Source: Kushneria aurantia DSM 21353 (GTDB lineage: Bacteria > Pseudomonadota > Gammaproteobacteria > Pseudomonadales > Halomonadaceae). From it: a stretch of 64,000 bases of DNA. The position numbers were made by a program, and so were the translations under genes. The DNA is taken from positions 49,710-113,709 of the forward strand of contig NZ_KB907872.1 of assembly GCF_000382245.1 (NCBI RefSeq), read 5' to 3'. Below the pieces are notes generated by a model, which was not told where the DNA came from, did not search any database, and saw only the letters and a program-made list of their open reading frames with translations. Below, in pieces: positions 43,170-52,497 of the stretch; within the stretch, counting starts at the first letter, position 1, and every line of letters begins with the position of its first letter.

Positions 43170-45425
43170 ATGGTCAAGGTTCGCGAAGATCAGCCGCTCG
43201 ACAGCACAGGGCGCGTCGATATTTCCAGTTGGGTCGCGCGCCTGCAACACGAGATCAGTCTGCGCGATCCGGCGGCGCTGGAGCACGCCTGTCGCTATGC
43301 CGCCGGCGTCAATGATAAAGCCGCAAGTGCGCAGCCGGCCTGGCGTGATATCTACTCCGCCTTTCGCATCGGCCTTGAAATGGCCGACATTCTCGGCGAA
43401 CTCAAGCTCGACCAGCAGGCGATTACCGCCGCCGTGCTGTATCGCAGCGTGCGCGAAAAGCTGGTCACCGTGGCCGCGGTGGAGCGTGAATTCGGCCACG
43501 AGGTGGCCGGTCTGGTCGACGGCGTGCTGCGCATGGCGGCGATCTCTCAGCTGCAGGCGCCGGACAGCGGCATGAGCCAGCACAATCAGCAGGAGAACCT
43601 GCGCAAGATGCTGGTGACCATGATCGATGACGTGCGGGTGGCGCTGATCAAGATCGCCGAGCGTACCTGCATGCTGCGTCACGTGCGTGACGGCTCCCGT
43701 GAGCGCGCCGAGCGGGTGGCCCGTGAGGTATTCGACATCTATGCGCCGCTGGCGCATCGTCTCGGCGTCGGCCAGCTCAAGTGGGAGCTGGAGGATCTCT
43801 CCTTTCGCTATCTGCACGAGAGCGAATACAAGGCCATCGCCCTGCAGCTGGCGGAGAAGCGCCTCGACCGCGATCGCTACATCAGCGATGTGGTACAGCG
43901 TCTCAGACATCTGCTGGAAGCGCACAACATCACCCGCCATGACATCTCCGGGCGCGCCAAGCATATCTATTCGATCTGGCGCAAGATGAAGCGCAAGCGC
44001 ATCGACTTTTCGCAGGTCCACGACGTGCGTGCGGTGCGGGTGCTGGTGCCCGAGGTGACCGACTGCTATACGGTGCTGGGCATCGTCCATTCGCTGTGGC
44101 ACCACGTGCCCAACGAGTTCGACGACTATATCGCCAACCCCAAGAAAAACGGCTATCAGTCGCTGCATACTGCCGTCTTTGGCCCCGAGAACAAGGTGCT
44201 GGAGATTCAGATTCGCACCTTTGCGATGCACGAAGAAGCAGAGCTGGGAGTCTGTGCCCACTGGCGCTACAAGGGTCACGACGTCGACAATCGCAGCCGC
44301 GGCTACGAAGAGAAGATCGCCTGGCTGCGCCAGGTGCTGGAGTGGCAGGAGGAGGTCGGCGAAATTACCGATCTCAGCGAGGGCTTCAGCTCCGATATCG
44401 CCCCGGATCGCATCTATGTGTTCACTCCCGACGGCCACGTCATCGATCTGCCGCGTGTCGCCACGCCGATCGATTTCGCCTACCGGGTACATACCGAGGT
44501 GGGCCATCGCTGTCGCGGCGCCAAGGTCGACGGTCGCATCGTACCGCTCACCTATCGCCTGCGTACCGGCCAGCAGGTGGAGATTCTGACCGCCACCAGC
44601 GGTGGCCCCAGCCGCGATTGGCTGAGCCCCGCGCTGGGCTATGTGCGCACCTCACGGGCAAAGGCCAGGATTCAGTCGTGGTTCAAGCTGCAGGCGCGCG
44701 AGCAGAATATCGACGAGGGGCGGGCGCTGCTGGAGCGTGAGTTCCGCCGCCTCGATCTGGAAAAACTCGACCGTGAGCGGCTGGCGCGAGCGGTCAACTA
44801 CACCGGCATCGAGGATATGTACGCCGCCATCGGCGCCGGTGATCTGCGCATCGGCCAGGTGCTCAACCAGGCACAGCAGCTGTTCGGCGACAGCGACGAC
44901 GACGAGGAGCTTGACCGGCTGCTGACCCGGCCGCGGCGCCACGGGGCCAGGGAGTCCAGCGACAGCATCACCGTGCTGGGGGTGGGCAATCTCAAGACGC
45001 AGATGGCCAACTGCTGCCATCCGGTGCCGGGTGACGAGATTGTCGGTTTCATCACCCAGGGGCGCGGAGTGACCGTGCACCGCCAGGAGTGCCCCAACAT
45101 TTTGCAGCTCAAAAGCGAGGAACCGGCGCGCATCGTACAGGTGGACTGGGGGCGCCAGCAGCCGATCCAGTATCCGGTGGACATCGAGATTCGCGCTTGG
45201 GACCGCTCCAACCTGCTGCGCGACGTGACCGGTATTCTCTCCAACGAGAAGGTCAATGTGCTGGGTGTCAACACGGCTACCGATCGCGACGATCATCTCG
45301 CGACGCTGAAAATTACCCTTGAAGTTTCGGGGCTGGACGTGCTGTCGCGACTGATCAACCGTATCAGCCAACTGACCAACGTGACCGATATTCGCCGCCT
45401 GCGCCAGGGCGGCGGTGGCACCTGA
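43170..45425 (+). CDS. relA: GTP pyrophosphokinase RelA
   Basis: RelA makes (p)ppGpp on ribosomes holding uncharged tRNA. The 751-residue protein has a degenerate HD domain: the HDxxED hydrolase motif is missing around AVLYRSVREKLVTVAAVEREFG, so it should be synthetase-only. A synthetase domain follows, with RAKHIYSIWRKMKRKRIDF, VRAVRVLVPE and NPKKNGYQSLHTAVFGPENKVLEIQIRT. The TGS domain is IYVFTPDGHVIDLPR. A zinc-finger region contains MANCCHPVPGDEI and the ACT domain is C-terminal. It is preceded by a structured leader element and followed closely by mazG. Confidence 0.96.
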   Translation: MVKVREDQPLDSTGRVDISSWVARLQHEISLRDPAALEHACRYAAGVNDKAASAQPAWRDIYSAFRIGLEMADILGELKLDQQAITAAVLYRSVREKLVTVAAVEREFGHEVAGLVDGVLRMAAISQLQAPDSGMSQHNQQENLRKMLVTMIDDVRVALIKIAERTCMLRHVRDGSRERAERVAREVFDIYAPLAHRLGVGQLKWELEDLSFRYLHESEYKAIALQLAEKRLDRDRYISDVVQRLRHLLEAHNITRHDISGRAKHIYSIWRKMKRKRIDFSQVHDVRAVRVLVPEVTDCYTVLGIVHSLWHHVPNEFDDYIANPKKNGYQSLHTAVFGPENKVLEIQIRTFAMHEEAELGVCAHWRYKGHDVDNRSRGYEEKIAWLRQVLEWQEEVGEITDLSEGFSSDIAPDRIYVFTPDGHVIDLPRVATPIDFAYRVHTEVGHRCRGAKVDGRIVPLTYRLRTGQQVEILTATSGGPSRDWLSPALGYVRTSRAKARIQSWFKLQAREQNIDEGRALLEREFRRLDLEKLDRERLARAVNYTGIEDMYAAIGAGDLRIGQVLNQAQQLFGDSDDDEELDRLLTRPRRHGARESSDSITVLGVGNLKTQMANCCHPVPGDEIVGFITQGRGVTVHRQECPNILQLKSEEPARIVQVDWGRQQPIQYPVDIEIRAWDRSNLLRDVTGILSNEKVNVLGVNTATDRDDHLATLKITLEVSGLDVLSRLINRISQLTNVTDIRRLRQGGGGT

Positions 45426-45440
45426 CGGCGGGACACAGCG

Positions 45441-46274
45441 ATGACCGATGGGCGCTACGACCTCAATGACCTTCTGACCCTGATGGCGGTGCTGCGCGAC
45501 CCGCAGCAGGGCTGTCCCTGGGATGTGCACCAGAAATGGGATTCGATCGTCCCGCATACGCTGGAAGAGGCTCATGAGGTCGCCGATGCCATCGAGCGGC
45601 GCGCCTTCGATGAACTGCCCGGCGAGCTGGGCGATCTGCTGTTTCAGGTGGTCTATTACGCGCAGTTCGGCGCCGAGGAGGGGCGTTTCGACTTCCACGA
45701 CGTGGTGCATACCCTCACCACCAAAATGATCGAGCGCCATCCCCATGTCTTTCCCGCCGGGCGGCTCGACTCACGCCGTGAGGGCGTTCCGGCGGCCGAG
45801 GTGGATAGCGCTCGGGTAGGACAGCGCTGGGAGGCGCTCAAGGCCGACGAGCGCGAGGCGCGCAGCACCCGGGCCGCCACGACCTCGCTGCTGGATGACA
45901 TTCCCCGCGCGCTGCCGGCGCTGTCGCGCGCCCACAAACTGTCGAAACGTGCCGCTCGCGCCGGCTTCGACTGGCCCGACCATCGTGGCGCGCTGGACAA
46001 GATTTACGAAGAACTGGGCGAGCTGGAAGCAGAGATTGGTGCCGACGACAGCGAGCGCATGCAGGCCGAACTGGGCGATCTGCTGTTCGCGGTGGTCAAT
46101 CTGGCGCGTCATCTGGGCGTCGACCCGGAGCAGGCGCTGCGCGGCACCGGCGCGCGCTTCGAGTCGCGCTTTCGCTTCGTCGAGCAGTGCGCACGCGAGG
46201 CCGGCGACGACATCGGCGTTTGCGACCTGGCGACGCTTGAGGGCTACTGGCAGGCCGCCAAACGGCGCGAGTGA
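45441..46274 (+). CDS. mazG: Nucleoside triphosphate pyrophosphohydrolase MazG
   Basis: MazG hydrolyses NTPs to NMPs; in E. coli it lowers ppGpp-related stress. The 277-residue protein has two MazG domains. The first has LRDPQQGCPWDVHQKWDSIVPHTLEEAHEV and the EExxE metal ligands in ELPGELGDLLFQVVYYAQ. The second has KIYEELGELEAEIGADDSERMQAELGDLLFAVVNLARHLG. It begins 15 bases after relA, so the two are probably co-expressed, as in E. coli. Confidence 0.96.
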   Translation: MTDGRYDLNDLLTLMAVLRDPQQGCPWDVHQKWDSIVPHTLEEAHEVADAIERRAFDELPGELGDLLFQVVYYAQFGAEEGRFDFHDVVHTLTTKMIERHPHVFPAGRLDSRREGVPAAEVDSARVGQRWEALKADEREARSTRAATTSLLDDIPRALPALSRAHKLSKRAARAGFDWPDHRGALDKIYEELGELEAEIGADDSERMQAELGDLLFAVVNLARHLGVDPEQALRGTGARFESRFRFVEQCAREAGDDIGVCDLATLEGYWQAAKRRE

Positions 46275-46382
46275 TTATGCCGCCCTGCGACTTTGGTCGC
46301 AGGCGGGCAGTGTAGTGTTGTGGTTGTGGCTGGCTCGCGCCAGGCTCAAGGCCTTGTCCACCAGCCCGGTACGGAGCCTTTC

Positions 46383-49085
46383 ATGTCTCAGCACTCACCC
46401 GACGTCTCCAGCCCCGCCGATGACGGCACGCTGGCGGACAACGTTCTACATGCGTCACTGCGCGAGCACGTGCGGCTGCTGGGTGACAATCTCGGTCGCA
46501 CCATTGCCGATGATCTCGGCGCGCCCTTCGTCGAACGTATCGAAACGATTCGCGCGCTGGCCAAGCGCGGCCGTCAGGACCCCCAGGGGCGCGCCGAACT
46601 GATCGACTATCTGCGCAGCCTGCCGGAAGAGAGCATGCTGCCGGTGTGTCGCGCCTTCAACCAGTTTCTCAACCTTGCCAACCTCGCCGAGCAGCACTAT
46701 CGCGGCCGCTTTCGCCGCGTCGAGGACTATCGCCCCGGCACCCAGCCGCGTCTCGACGAGCTGCTCGAACGTCTTGACGAGGCCGGTCACGACGGCGAAG
46801 CGCTGCTCGAGCGGATCGCTTCGATGCGCGTCGAGCTGGTGCTCACCGCGCATCCCACCGAGGTGGTACGGCGCACCCTGATTCGCAAGTACGACGCCAT
46901 CAACGAGTGTCTGACCGCGCTGGGCGGTGCCGACGAGTACCCCGAGCGTCTCGAGCAGCTGCAGTCGCGCCTGGCCGAGCTGGTCAGCCAGGCCTGGCAT
47001 ACCAGCGAGATCCGCGCCGAGCGGCCGACGCCGGTCGATGAGGCGCGCTGGGGGCTGGCAGTGATCGAGCAGTCGCTGTGGCAGGCGGTGCCGACCTTCT
47101 ATCGCGAGCTCGACCAGTTGCTGCTGGCCCGCGCCGGCCGGCGTCTGCCGCTGGACGCCTCGCCGATCCGCTTTGCTTCCTGGATGGGCGGCGACCGCGA
47201 CGGCAATCCCAACGTCACCTCCGAGGTAACCCGCGAGGTGCTGCTGCTGGAGCGTCACCGCGCCGCCGAGAGCTTTCGCCGTGACGTCGAGCAGCTGCGC
47301 CTCGAACTGTCGATGTGGAAGGCCACCGATGAGCTGGTCGAGCTGGCCGGTGGTCCCTGCCCGGAGCCCTATCGACGTGTACTGAGCGACCTCGAGCAGC
47401 GTCTGGCGGCGACCCGCGACAAGGCACAGATGATCTGGGAGGGCAGTGGCTGGAGCGGTGAGCGCCCAACGGTGGAGACACAGCAGGCGCTGCTGGCGCC
47501 ATTGGAAGCCTGCTATCGCTCGCTGATGGCCTGCGGGCTGGAGGCGATCGCCAATGGCGCACTGCTCGATACCCTGCGCCGCGTGGCCTGCTTTGGTACC
47601 ACCATGACGCGGCTCGACATCCGCCAGGAGTCGACCCGACACAGCGACGTCCTCAGCGAGCTGACCCGCTATCTGGGAATCGGCGATTATGCCCAATGGA
47701 GCGAGGCCGAACGGCGCGATTTTCTGCTCACTGAACTGGCCTCCAACCGGCCGCTGATTCCCGCTGACTGGCCCTGTTCCGACGAGGTGCGCGAAGTGCT
47801 CGACACCTTCGCCGTGATCGGTTCGGAGTACAGCGAGGCGCTGGGCTCCTATGTCATCTCGATGGCCGGTCAGGCGAGCGATGTGCTGGCGGTGGCGCTG
47901 CTGATGAAAACGGCGGGGGGCGGTATCTTTCTGCCTGTCTCGCCGCTGTTCGAAACCCTCGACGACCTTGATCGCGCCGGTAGCGTGATCGACGAACTAC
48001 TGGCGATGCCCGCCTATCGTGAACTGATCGGTAATCGCCAGGAGGTGATGATCGGCTACTCCGACTCCGCCAAGGACGCCGGCCAGCTGGCGGCGGCGTG
48101 GGCGCAGTATCGCGCCCAGGAGCGGCTGGTGGCGATCTGCGATGGCCACGGGGTGACGCTGACCCTGTTCCACGGCCGCGGCGGGGCGGTAGGGCGCGGC
48201 GGCGGCCCGGCTCATGCGGCAATTCTGTCCCAGCCGCCGGGCTCGGTGCAGGGCAGCCTGCGGGTGACCGAGCAGGGCGAGATGATTCGCTTCAAGTTCG
48301 GCCAGCCGCGCATCGCGGTGCGCTCGATGGAGATCTATCTGAGCGCGGTGCTGGAGGCGACGCTGCTGCCGCCGGTCGAGCCGCTGCCCGAGTGGCGCGA
48401 TGAAATGGATCGCCTTGCCGCCCGCGCCCACGAGGTTTATTCGGGGATTGTGCGTGAAGATCCGGCCTTCGTGCCCTACTTCCGTACCGTCACGCCGGAG
48501 ACGGCGCTTTCCGGCCTGCCGCTCGGCTCGCGGCCCGCCAAGCGCCGCCCCACCGGCGGGGTCGAAACGCTGCGCGCCATTCCGTGGATCTTTGCCTGGA
48601 CCCAGACACGCCTGATGCTGCCCGCCTGGCTGGGCAGCGACGCCGCCTTCGGCGAGCGCATCGAAAGCGACGCAGGGTTGGCACAGCTGCGCGAGATGAT
48701 GACGAACTGGCCCTTTTTCGGCACCTTCCTCGATATGCTGGAGATGCTGCTGGCCAAGGCGGATGTCGATATCAACGCCTGGTACGAGCAGCGACTGGTC
48801 GGCGACGAGGCCTCCAGGGCGCTGGGCAGATCGCTGCGCGAGCGGCTGGTGGGGCTCGAGAAGACGCTTCTTGCCATTCGCGACCAGCAGCATCTGCTGG
48901 AGCACGCACCGCTGATTCGTCAGGCGGTGGACGTGCGCAACCCCTATATCGACCCGCTGCACGGCCTGCAGGCGGAGCTTCTGTATCGCAGTCGCGAGCA
49001 GGACAACCAGCTGTCGCCGGACCTGCAGCGGGCACTGATGGTGACCATGGCGGGCATCTCGGCGGGGCTGCGCAATACCGGTTGA
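46383..49085 (+). CDS. ppc: Phosphoenolpyruvate carboxylase
   Basis: Ppc fixes bicarbonate onto phosphoenolpyruvate to replenish oxaloacetate. The 900-residue protein (E. coli 883) shows [13 protein letters not shown] with the catalytic His, [14 protein letters not shown], the [16 protein letters not shown] signature and [16 protein letters not shown]. Its C-terminus [12 protein letters not shown] is the invariant tail. The ATG at 46383 with GGAG at 46373-46376 is chosen over an upstream in-frame start at 46293, which has no homology. It stands alone between mazG and sodA. Confidence 0.97.
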   Translation: MSQHSPDVSSPADDGTLADNVLHASLREHVRLLGDNLGRTIADDLGAPFVERIETIRALAKRGRQDPQGRAELIDYLRSLPEESMLPVCRAFNQFLNLANLAEQHYRGRFRRVEDYRPGTQPRLDELLERLDEAGHDGEALLERIASMRVELVLTAHPTEVVRRTLIRKYDAINECLTALGGADEYPERLEQLQSRLAELVSQAWHTSEIRAERPTPVDEARWGLAVIEQSLWQAVPTFYRELDQLLLARAGRRLPLDASPIRFASWMGGDRDGNPNVTSEVTREVLLLERHRAAESFRRDVEQLRLELSMWKATDELVELAGGPCPEPYRRVLSDLEQRLAATRDKAQMIWEGSGWSGERPTVETQQALLAPLEACYRSLMACGLEAIANGALLDTLRRVACFGTTMTRLDIRQESTRHSDVLSELTRYLGIGDYAQWSEAERRDFLLTELASNRPLIPADWPCSDEVREVLDTFAVIGSEYSEALGSYVISMAGQASDVLAVALLMKTAGGGIFLPVSPLFETLDDLDRAGSVIDELLAMPAYRELIGNRQEVMIGYSDSAKDAGQLAAAWAQYRAQERLVAICDGHGVTLTLFHGRGGAVGRGGGPAHAAILSQPPGSVQGSLRVTEQGEMIRFKFGQPRIAVRSMEIYLSAVLEATLLPPVEPLPEWRDEMDRLAARAHEVYSGIVREDPAFVPYFRTVTPETALSGLPLGSRPAKRRPTGGVETLRAIPWIFAWTQTRLMLPAWLGSDAAFGERIESDAGLAQLREMMTNWPFFGTFLDMLEMLLAKADVDINAWYEQRLVGDEASRALGRSLRERLVGLEKTLLAIRDQQHLLEHAPLIRQAVDVRNPYIDPLHGLQAELLYRSREQDNQLSPDLQRALMVTMAGISAGLRNTG

Positions 49086-49160
49086 GTTGTCCCGGCGGGC
49101 CGATGAGCAGGGGCGAGCGGGTCATAGGCGAATGCAATCAGCAATATTGCCCCGCGCGTC

Positions 49161-49188
49161 TTGAAAAGTGTCTGAAGAGACCTAACTT
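49161..49188 (+). promoter_or_regulatory. Possible promoter of sodA
   Basis: TTGAAA at 49161-49166 and TAACTT at 49183-49188 with a 16-base spacer lie in the 227-base gap before sodA. I see no convincing Fur or SoxR operator. The rest of the gap shows nothing I can name. Confidence 0.3.
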
Positions 49189-49312
49189 TACAGGTTATCG
49201 CGTTGGTTCGCTGCGGCGTGCTGCGTTGACCCTTTTGAACGAAGTGGCGGTCGAATGCAACGCTCGATCGCCGGACGCAATCCGCTTTTCAGAGCAAACA
49301 AGGAGTTGGACC

Positions 49313-49945
49313 ATGGCTTACAAGCTTCCCGAACTGCCCTATGCCTTTGATGCGCTGGAGCCGCACATCGATGCGCAGACGATGGAACTCCACCACGGCA
49401 AGCATCACAACACCTATGTGAACAACGCCAACGCCGCTCTCGAGAAGATCCCCCAGGAGCTGGCAACGCTGGAGCCGGAAGATCTGCTCAAGCAGCTCGA
49501 CCGCGTGCCGGAAGAGCAGCGTACCGCACTTCGCAACAACGCCGGCGGTCACGCCAACCACCGTCTGTTCTGGCAGGTGATGACGCCCAACGCTCGCGGT
49601 CTGAAGGATTTCCCCACCCTGATGGGCGAGATCGAGAGCACTTTCGGCAGCGTCGAAGCCTTTGCCGAGAAGTTCGAAAACGCTGCCAAGGGCCGTTTCG
49701 GCTCCGGCTGGGCGTGGCTGGTGGTCAAGAATGGCAAGCTGGACGTCGTCTCCACTGCCAATCAGGACAGCCCGGTCTCCTCGGCGGCCTACGGCGGCTG
49801 TGACGCCACGCCGATCCTGGGCGTTGACGTCTGGGAGCACGCCTATTACCTCAACTACCAGAACCGTCGTCCGGACTACCTCAAGGCATTCTGGAACGTG
49901 GTCAACTGGGAAGAGGTCGAGAAGCGCTACAACGCTGCCAAATAA
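49313..49945 (+). CDS. sodA: Superoxide dismutase, manganese type
   Basis: The 210-residue enzyme removes superoxide in the cytoplasm. Metal ligands are His27 (MELHHGKHH), His83 ([13 protein letters not shown]), Asp172 and His176 ([11 protein letters not shown]). The Gln in TANQDSP (residue 151) together with GG at 78-79 is the pattern of Mn-type SodA rather than Fe-type SodB; overall it resembles E. coli SodA. An AAGGAG ribosome site precedes the ATG at 49313. It is followed by a hairpin shared with the convergent topB gene. Confidence 0.94.
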   Translation: MAYKLPELPYAFDALEPHIDAQTMELHHGKHHNTYVNNANAALEKIPQELATLEPEDLLKQLDRVPEEQRTALRNNAGGHANHRLFWQVMTPNARGLKDFPTLMGEIESTFGSVEAFAEKFENAAKGRFGSGWAWLVVKNGKLDVVSTANQDSPVSSAAYGGCDATPILGVDVWEHAYYLNYQNRRPDYLKAFWNVVNWEEVEKRYNAAK

Positions 49946-49970
49946 CACGCAGCGTCAGCGCTTTCGCCAC

Positions 49971-49994
49971 AACGCCGGCCTCGGGGCCGGCGTT
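49971..49994. terminator. Bidirectional hairpin between sodA and topB
   Basis: AACGCCGGCC (49971-49980) pairs perfectly with GGCCGGCGTT (49985-49994) around TCGG. It sits 25 bases after sodA and 13 bases after the end of the convergent topB gene. T-runs are weak on both sides, so termination may be partial. Confidence 0.7.
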
Positions 49995-50007
49995 GTTGTG
50001 TCGGGCA

Positions 50008-51936
50008 CTATTTCGACTTCTTCCGCCGTGAGCCACTGGTGCTGCCCGAGCGTCTGCGCGGCCTGCCGGCGCTGCCGCGACGTCCCTTTTGATCACGCTC
50101 GGAGGGCGGCGCTTGTTCGCCGCCGGCGTCGCGCATGGCCGCCTTCAGACGCTCCACATCGGCCGTCGGTATCAGCCGTTTGAGCTCAGTGGTCATGTCG
50201 CGCACGAAGTCTTCCATCGAGGCGTCGCTGTCGCGCACCGCGGCCAGTCGCTGCTCCCACAGGGCGGTACGTTCAGGCCCGGAGAGACCTTCGGGCAGCG
50301 CATCGATCAGTCCACGGCCGCGCCTTGTGGCGTGAATCGAGCCGCTGCGGCGCACAATGTAGTGGCGGCTCAGCAGTGTTTCGATCATGCCGGCACGGGT
50401 CGCCTCGGTGCCCAGGCCGTCGGTTTCGCGCAGCGTGGCGCGCACCCGGGCGTCTTCCACGTAGCGTGCCACATGGGTCATGGCGTTGATCAGACTGGCG
50501 TCGTTGAAGGCCTCCGGTGGCCGGGTCTGGCGATTTTCCACCGCGCAGTCGACGACTTCCCCGGTCTCGCCCTTCGTGACGGCCGGCAGCGGGTTCTCTT
50601 CCGGCGTGTTGAACAGTACCCGCCAGCCCGGCGCGGCAATACGCCTCCCCTTTGCGATAAAGCGCTCGCTGCAGGCACTCAGGGTGACACGGCTGTCACG
50701 GTACTCGAAGGGGGGATAGAACTGCGCCAGCACGTTGCGCGTGACCAGTTCGAACACCTGCTGTTCGTCCTGCGACAGCGCGCCCGCTGTGCGGCCGGTG
50801 GGGGCGATAGCGTGGTGGGCACCGACGCGCTCGTCGTTGAAGGCGCGCGAACGGCGGCTGGTGTCGGCCCCCGACAGCCAGCTCGACAACCGTTCGCTGC
50901 CGCGACAGGCGCCGGTAAGCGTTTCGGCAACCCCCTTGAGATAGTCGCGCGGCAGATAGCGGCAGTCGGAGCGCGGATAGGTGATGAGGCGGTGGCGTTC
51001 GTAGAGGCGCTGGGCGGTATCCAGCACCCGCTGAGCAGGCATTTTGAAGCGCCGTGCGGCGTCGATCTGCAGAGTGGAGAGCGAATAGGGCAGCGGCGGC
51101 CCCTGGCGCTGCGCTTTCTCTTCCACCTCGCTGACCTCGGCGCGGCTGCCGGGCAGTTGCTCGGCCAGCGCGTGTGCCGCTGCCGGGTCGAGCAGCCGCC
51201 GCTGGTCGTCGAGGCGATGCTGCTCGCCGGGCTGCCACCAGCCGCGCAGGGCGCCGCCGGGTAGATTGAAATCGGCCCACAGCGGGTAGAAGTCGACCGG
51301 CTCGAAGTTCTCGATCAGCCGGTCACGGCGCACGATCAACCCCAGCAGCGGCGTCTGCACGCGGCCGATGGAGAGCACGCCGTCGACGCCGGCCTGCTGG
51401 CCGGTCAGCGTCCAGGCGCGGGTCAGGTTGATGCCAAACAGCCAGTCGGCGCGGGCGCGTGCCAGGGCCGCCTGATAAAGACGCTGAAAGCGGGCGTTGT
51501 CCTGTAGCGACTGCCAGGCGCGGCGCACCGCCGGCGGATTCATGTCGCTGATCAGCAGCCGTTTGACCGGCCCCTGCCAGCCCAGGTATTCGATCGTCTC
51601 CTGCACCAGCAACTGGCCCTCGCGGTCCGGGTCGCCGGCATGAATCACCGCCTCGGCACGGCGGATCAGCTTTTTGAGCAGGGCGAGCTGCTGTTTTGCC
51701 TGCGCCCGCGGGGTGAGCTGCCAGCGGGTGGGCAGAATGGGCAGATGATCGAGGCGCCACTGTTTAAAGCGTGCTTCGTACTCCTCTGGCGCGGCCTGCT
51801 CGAGCAGATGACCGAAGCACCAGCTGACGGTGATCGTGTCACCCACCATGGCACCCTCTTCGCGGCGGAAGCTGTCCGGCAGGGCGGCGGCTATGGCGCG
51901 TCCCAGCGAGGGTTTTTCGGCAATGATCAGCTGCAT
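50008..51936 (-). CDS. topB: DNA topoisomerase III
   Basis: TopB is a type IA topoisomerase that unlinks DNA strands, often with RecQ. The 642-residue protein starts MQLIIAEKPSLGRAIAAALP and has the TOPRIM acids AGDPDREGQLLVQE. The active-site Tyr lies in RLITYPRSDCRYLP, and the C-terminal half includes FNDASLINAM and GLGTEATRAGMIETL. A basic Ser/Arg/Gly tail follows (RRGSAGRPRRRSGSTSGSRRKKSK). The ATG at 51936 matches homologs; an in-frame extension to 52005 is not used. Confidence 0.96.
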   Translation of the reverse strand: MQLIIAEKPSLGRAIAAALPDSFRREEGAMVGDTITVSWCFGHLLEQAAPEEYEARFKQWRLDHLPILPTRWQLTPRAQAKQQLALLKKLIRRAEAVIHAGDPDREGQLLVQETIEYLGWQGPVKRLLISDMNPPAVRRAWQSLQDNARFQRLYQAALARARADWLFGINLTRAWTLTGQQAGVDGVLSIGRVQTPLLGLIVRRDRLIENFEPVDFYPLWADFNLPGGALRGWWQPGEQHRLDDQRRLLDPAAAHALAEQLPGSRAEVSEVEEKAQRQGPPLPYSLSTLQIDAARRFKMPAQRVLDTAQRLYERHRLITYPRSDCRYLPRDYLKGVAETLTGACRGSERLSSWLSGADTSRRSRAFNDERVGAHHAIAPTGRTAGALSQDEQQVFELVTRNVLAQFYPPFEYRDSRVTLSACSERFIAKGRRIAAPGWRVLFNTPEENPLPAVTKGETGEVVDCAVENRQTRPPEAFNDASLINAMTHVARYVEDARVRATLRETDGLGTEATRAGMIETLLSRHYIVRRSGSIHATRRGRGLIDALPEGLSGPERTALWEQRLAAVRDSDASMEDFVRDMTTELKRLIPTADVERLKAAMRDAGGEQAPPSERDQKGRRGSAGRPRRRSGSTSGSRRKKSK

Positions 51937-51958
51937 GCAGGAATCGTTGGCGGTGTTG

Positions 51959-52387
51959 TCAGAGCAGTTTGACCAGTGCCACGACCAGACCGCCGACGGT
52001 GGCAATGAAACCGATCAGCCACATGAACTGGCGGTCATGGCGTTTCATCATGGTATCAAAACGATCGTCGACCTGTTTGAAGCGTTTGTCGATCTGTTCG
52101 AAGCGTTTGTCGATCTGTTCGAAGCGTTTGTCGACCTGTTCGAAGCGTTTGTCGACCTGTTCGAAGCGGGCCAGCATCTCCTGACGCTGCTCTTCGAAGC
52201 GCCTGTCAGTTTGGGCAAAGCCTTCGCGCATCAGCTCACGCTGATGCTTGAGCTCCTCCTCGACACGCACCATGCGCTCGCGCAGCTCGACCTCGTAGAC
52301 CGCCGGCGGCTTGCCCAGGCTCTGCTCGGCCAGCCACTCGCCGAGGTGCGCCTTGAGATAGGCGATATCCTCTTCCGTCAGCGTCAT
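51959..52387 (-). CDS. Tail-anchored coiled-coil protein with heptad repeats
   Basis: The 142-residue protein starts MTLTEEDIAYLKAHLGEWLAEQ. The middle is a long coiled coil with five heptads of the type FEQVDKR, FEQIDKR or FKQVDDR (about residues 74-108). One C-terminal membrane helix, FMWLIGFIATVGGLVVALVKLL, follows. It resembles DUF1640-like membrane coiled-coil proteins in layout, but I cannot assign a function. The heptads are encoded by near-identical 21-base units, so length variation is likely. The ATG at 52387 is favoured over 52429. It lies 22 bases upstream of topB in the same direction and may be co-transcribed. Confidence 0.8.
   Translation of the reverse strand: MTLTEEDIAYLKAHLGEWLAEQSLGKPPAVYEVELRERMVRVEEELKHQRELMREGFAQTDRRFEEQRQEMLARFEQVDKRFEQVDKRFEQIDKRFEQIDKRFKQVDDRFDTMMKRHDRQFMWLIGFIATVGGLVVALVKLL
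52062..52166 (-). repeat. Five 21-bp tandem repeats encoding coiled-coil heptads
   Basis: Units start at 52062, 52083, 52104, 52125 and 52146, each 21 bases, reading CG(T)TTGTCGA(T/C)CTGTTCGAAG on the plus strand with few differences. They stay in frame and encode one heptad each on the minus strand. The near-identity suggests recent duplication by slippage or recombination. Confidence 0.93.
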
Positions 52388-52497
52388 GGGAACTCCGAAT
52401 GAGTGAACATTACCCGCGCAATATACCACGGCCGTTGAGGCACGGCATGGTGGCCGGGCGTCGCTTCAAGAGTGTGAGCGTGGCCGCTTGCCGACTG

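Noticed and set aside
46283..46303. Hairpin after mazG (CCTGCGAC/GTCGCAGG) as a terminator.
   Set aside because: The stem is real but short and is followed by no T-run; too weak to call.
46455..47696. Long minus-strand frame inside ppc.
   Set aside because: Ppc has all catalytic motifs on the plus strand; the antisense frame is chance.
52062..52166. Possible CRISPR array.
   Set aside because: Units are 21 bases, contiguous, without spacers, and encode in-frame heptads of a coiled coil.
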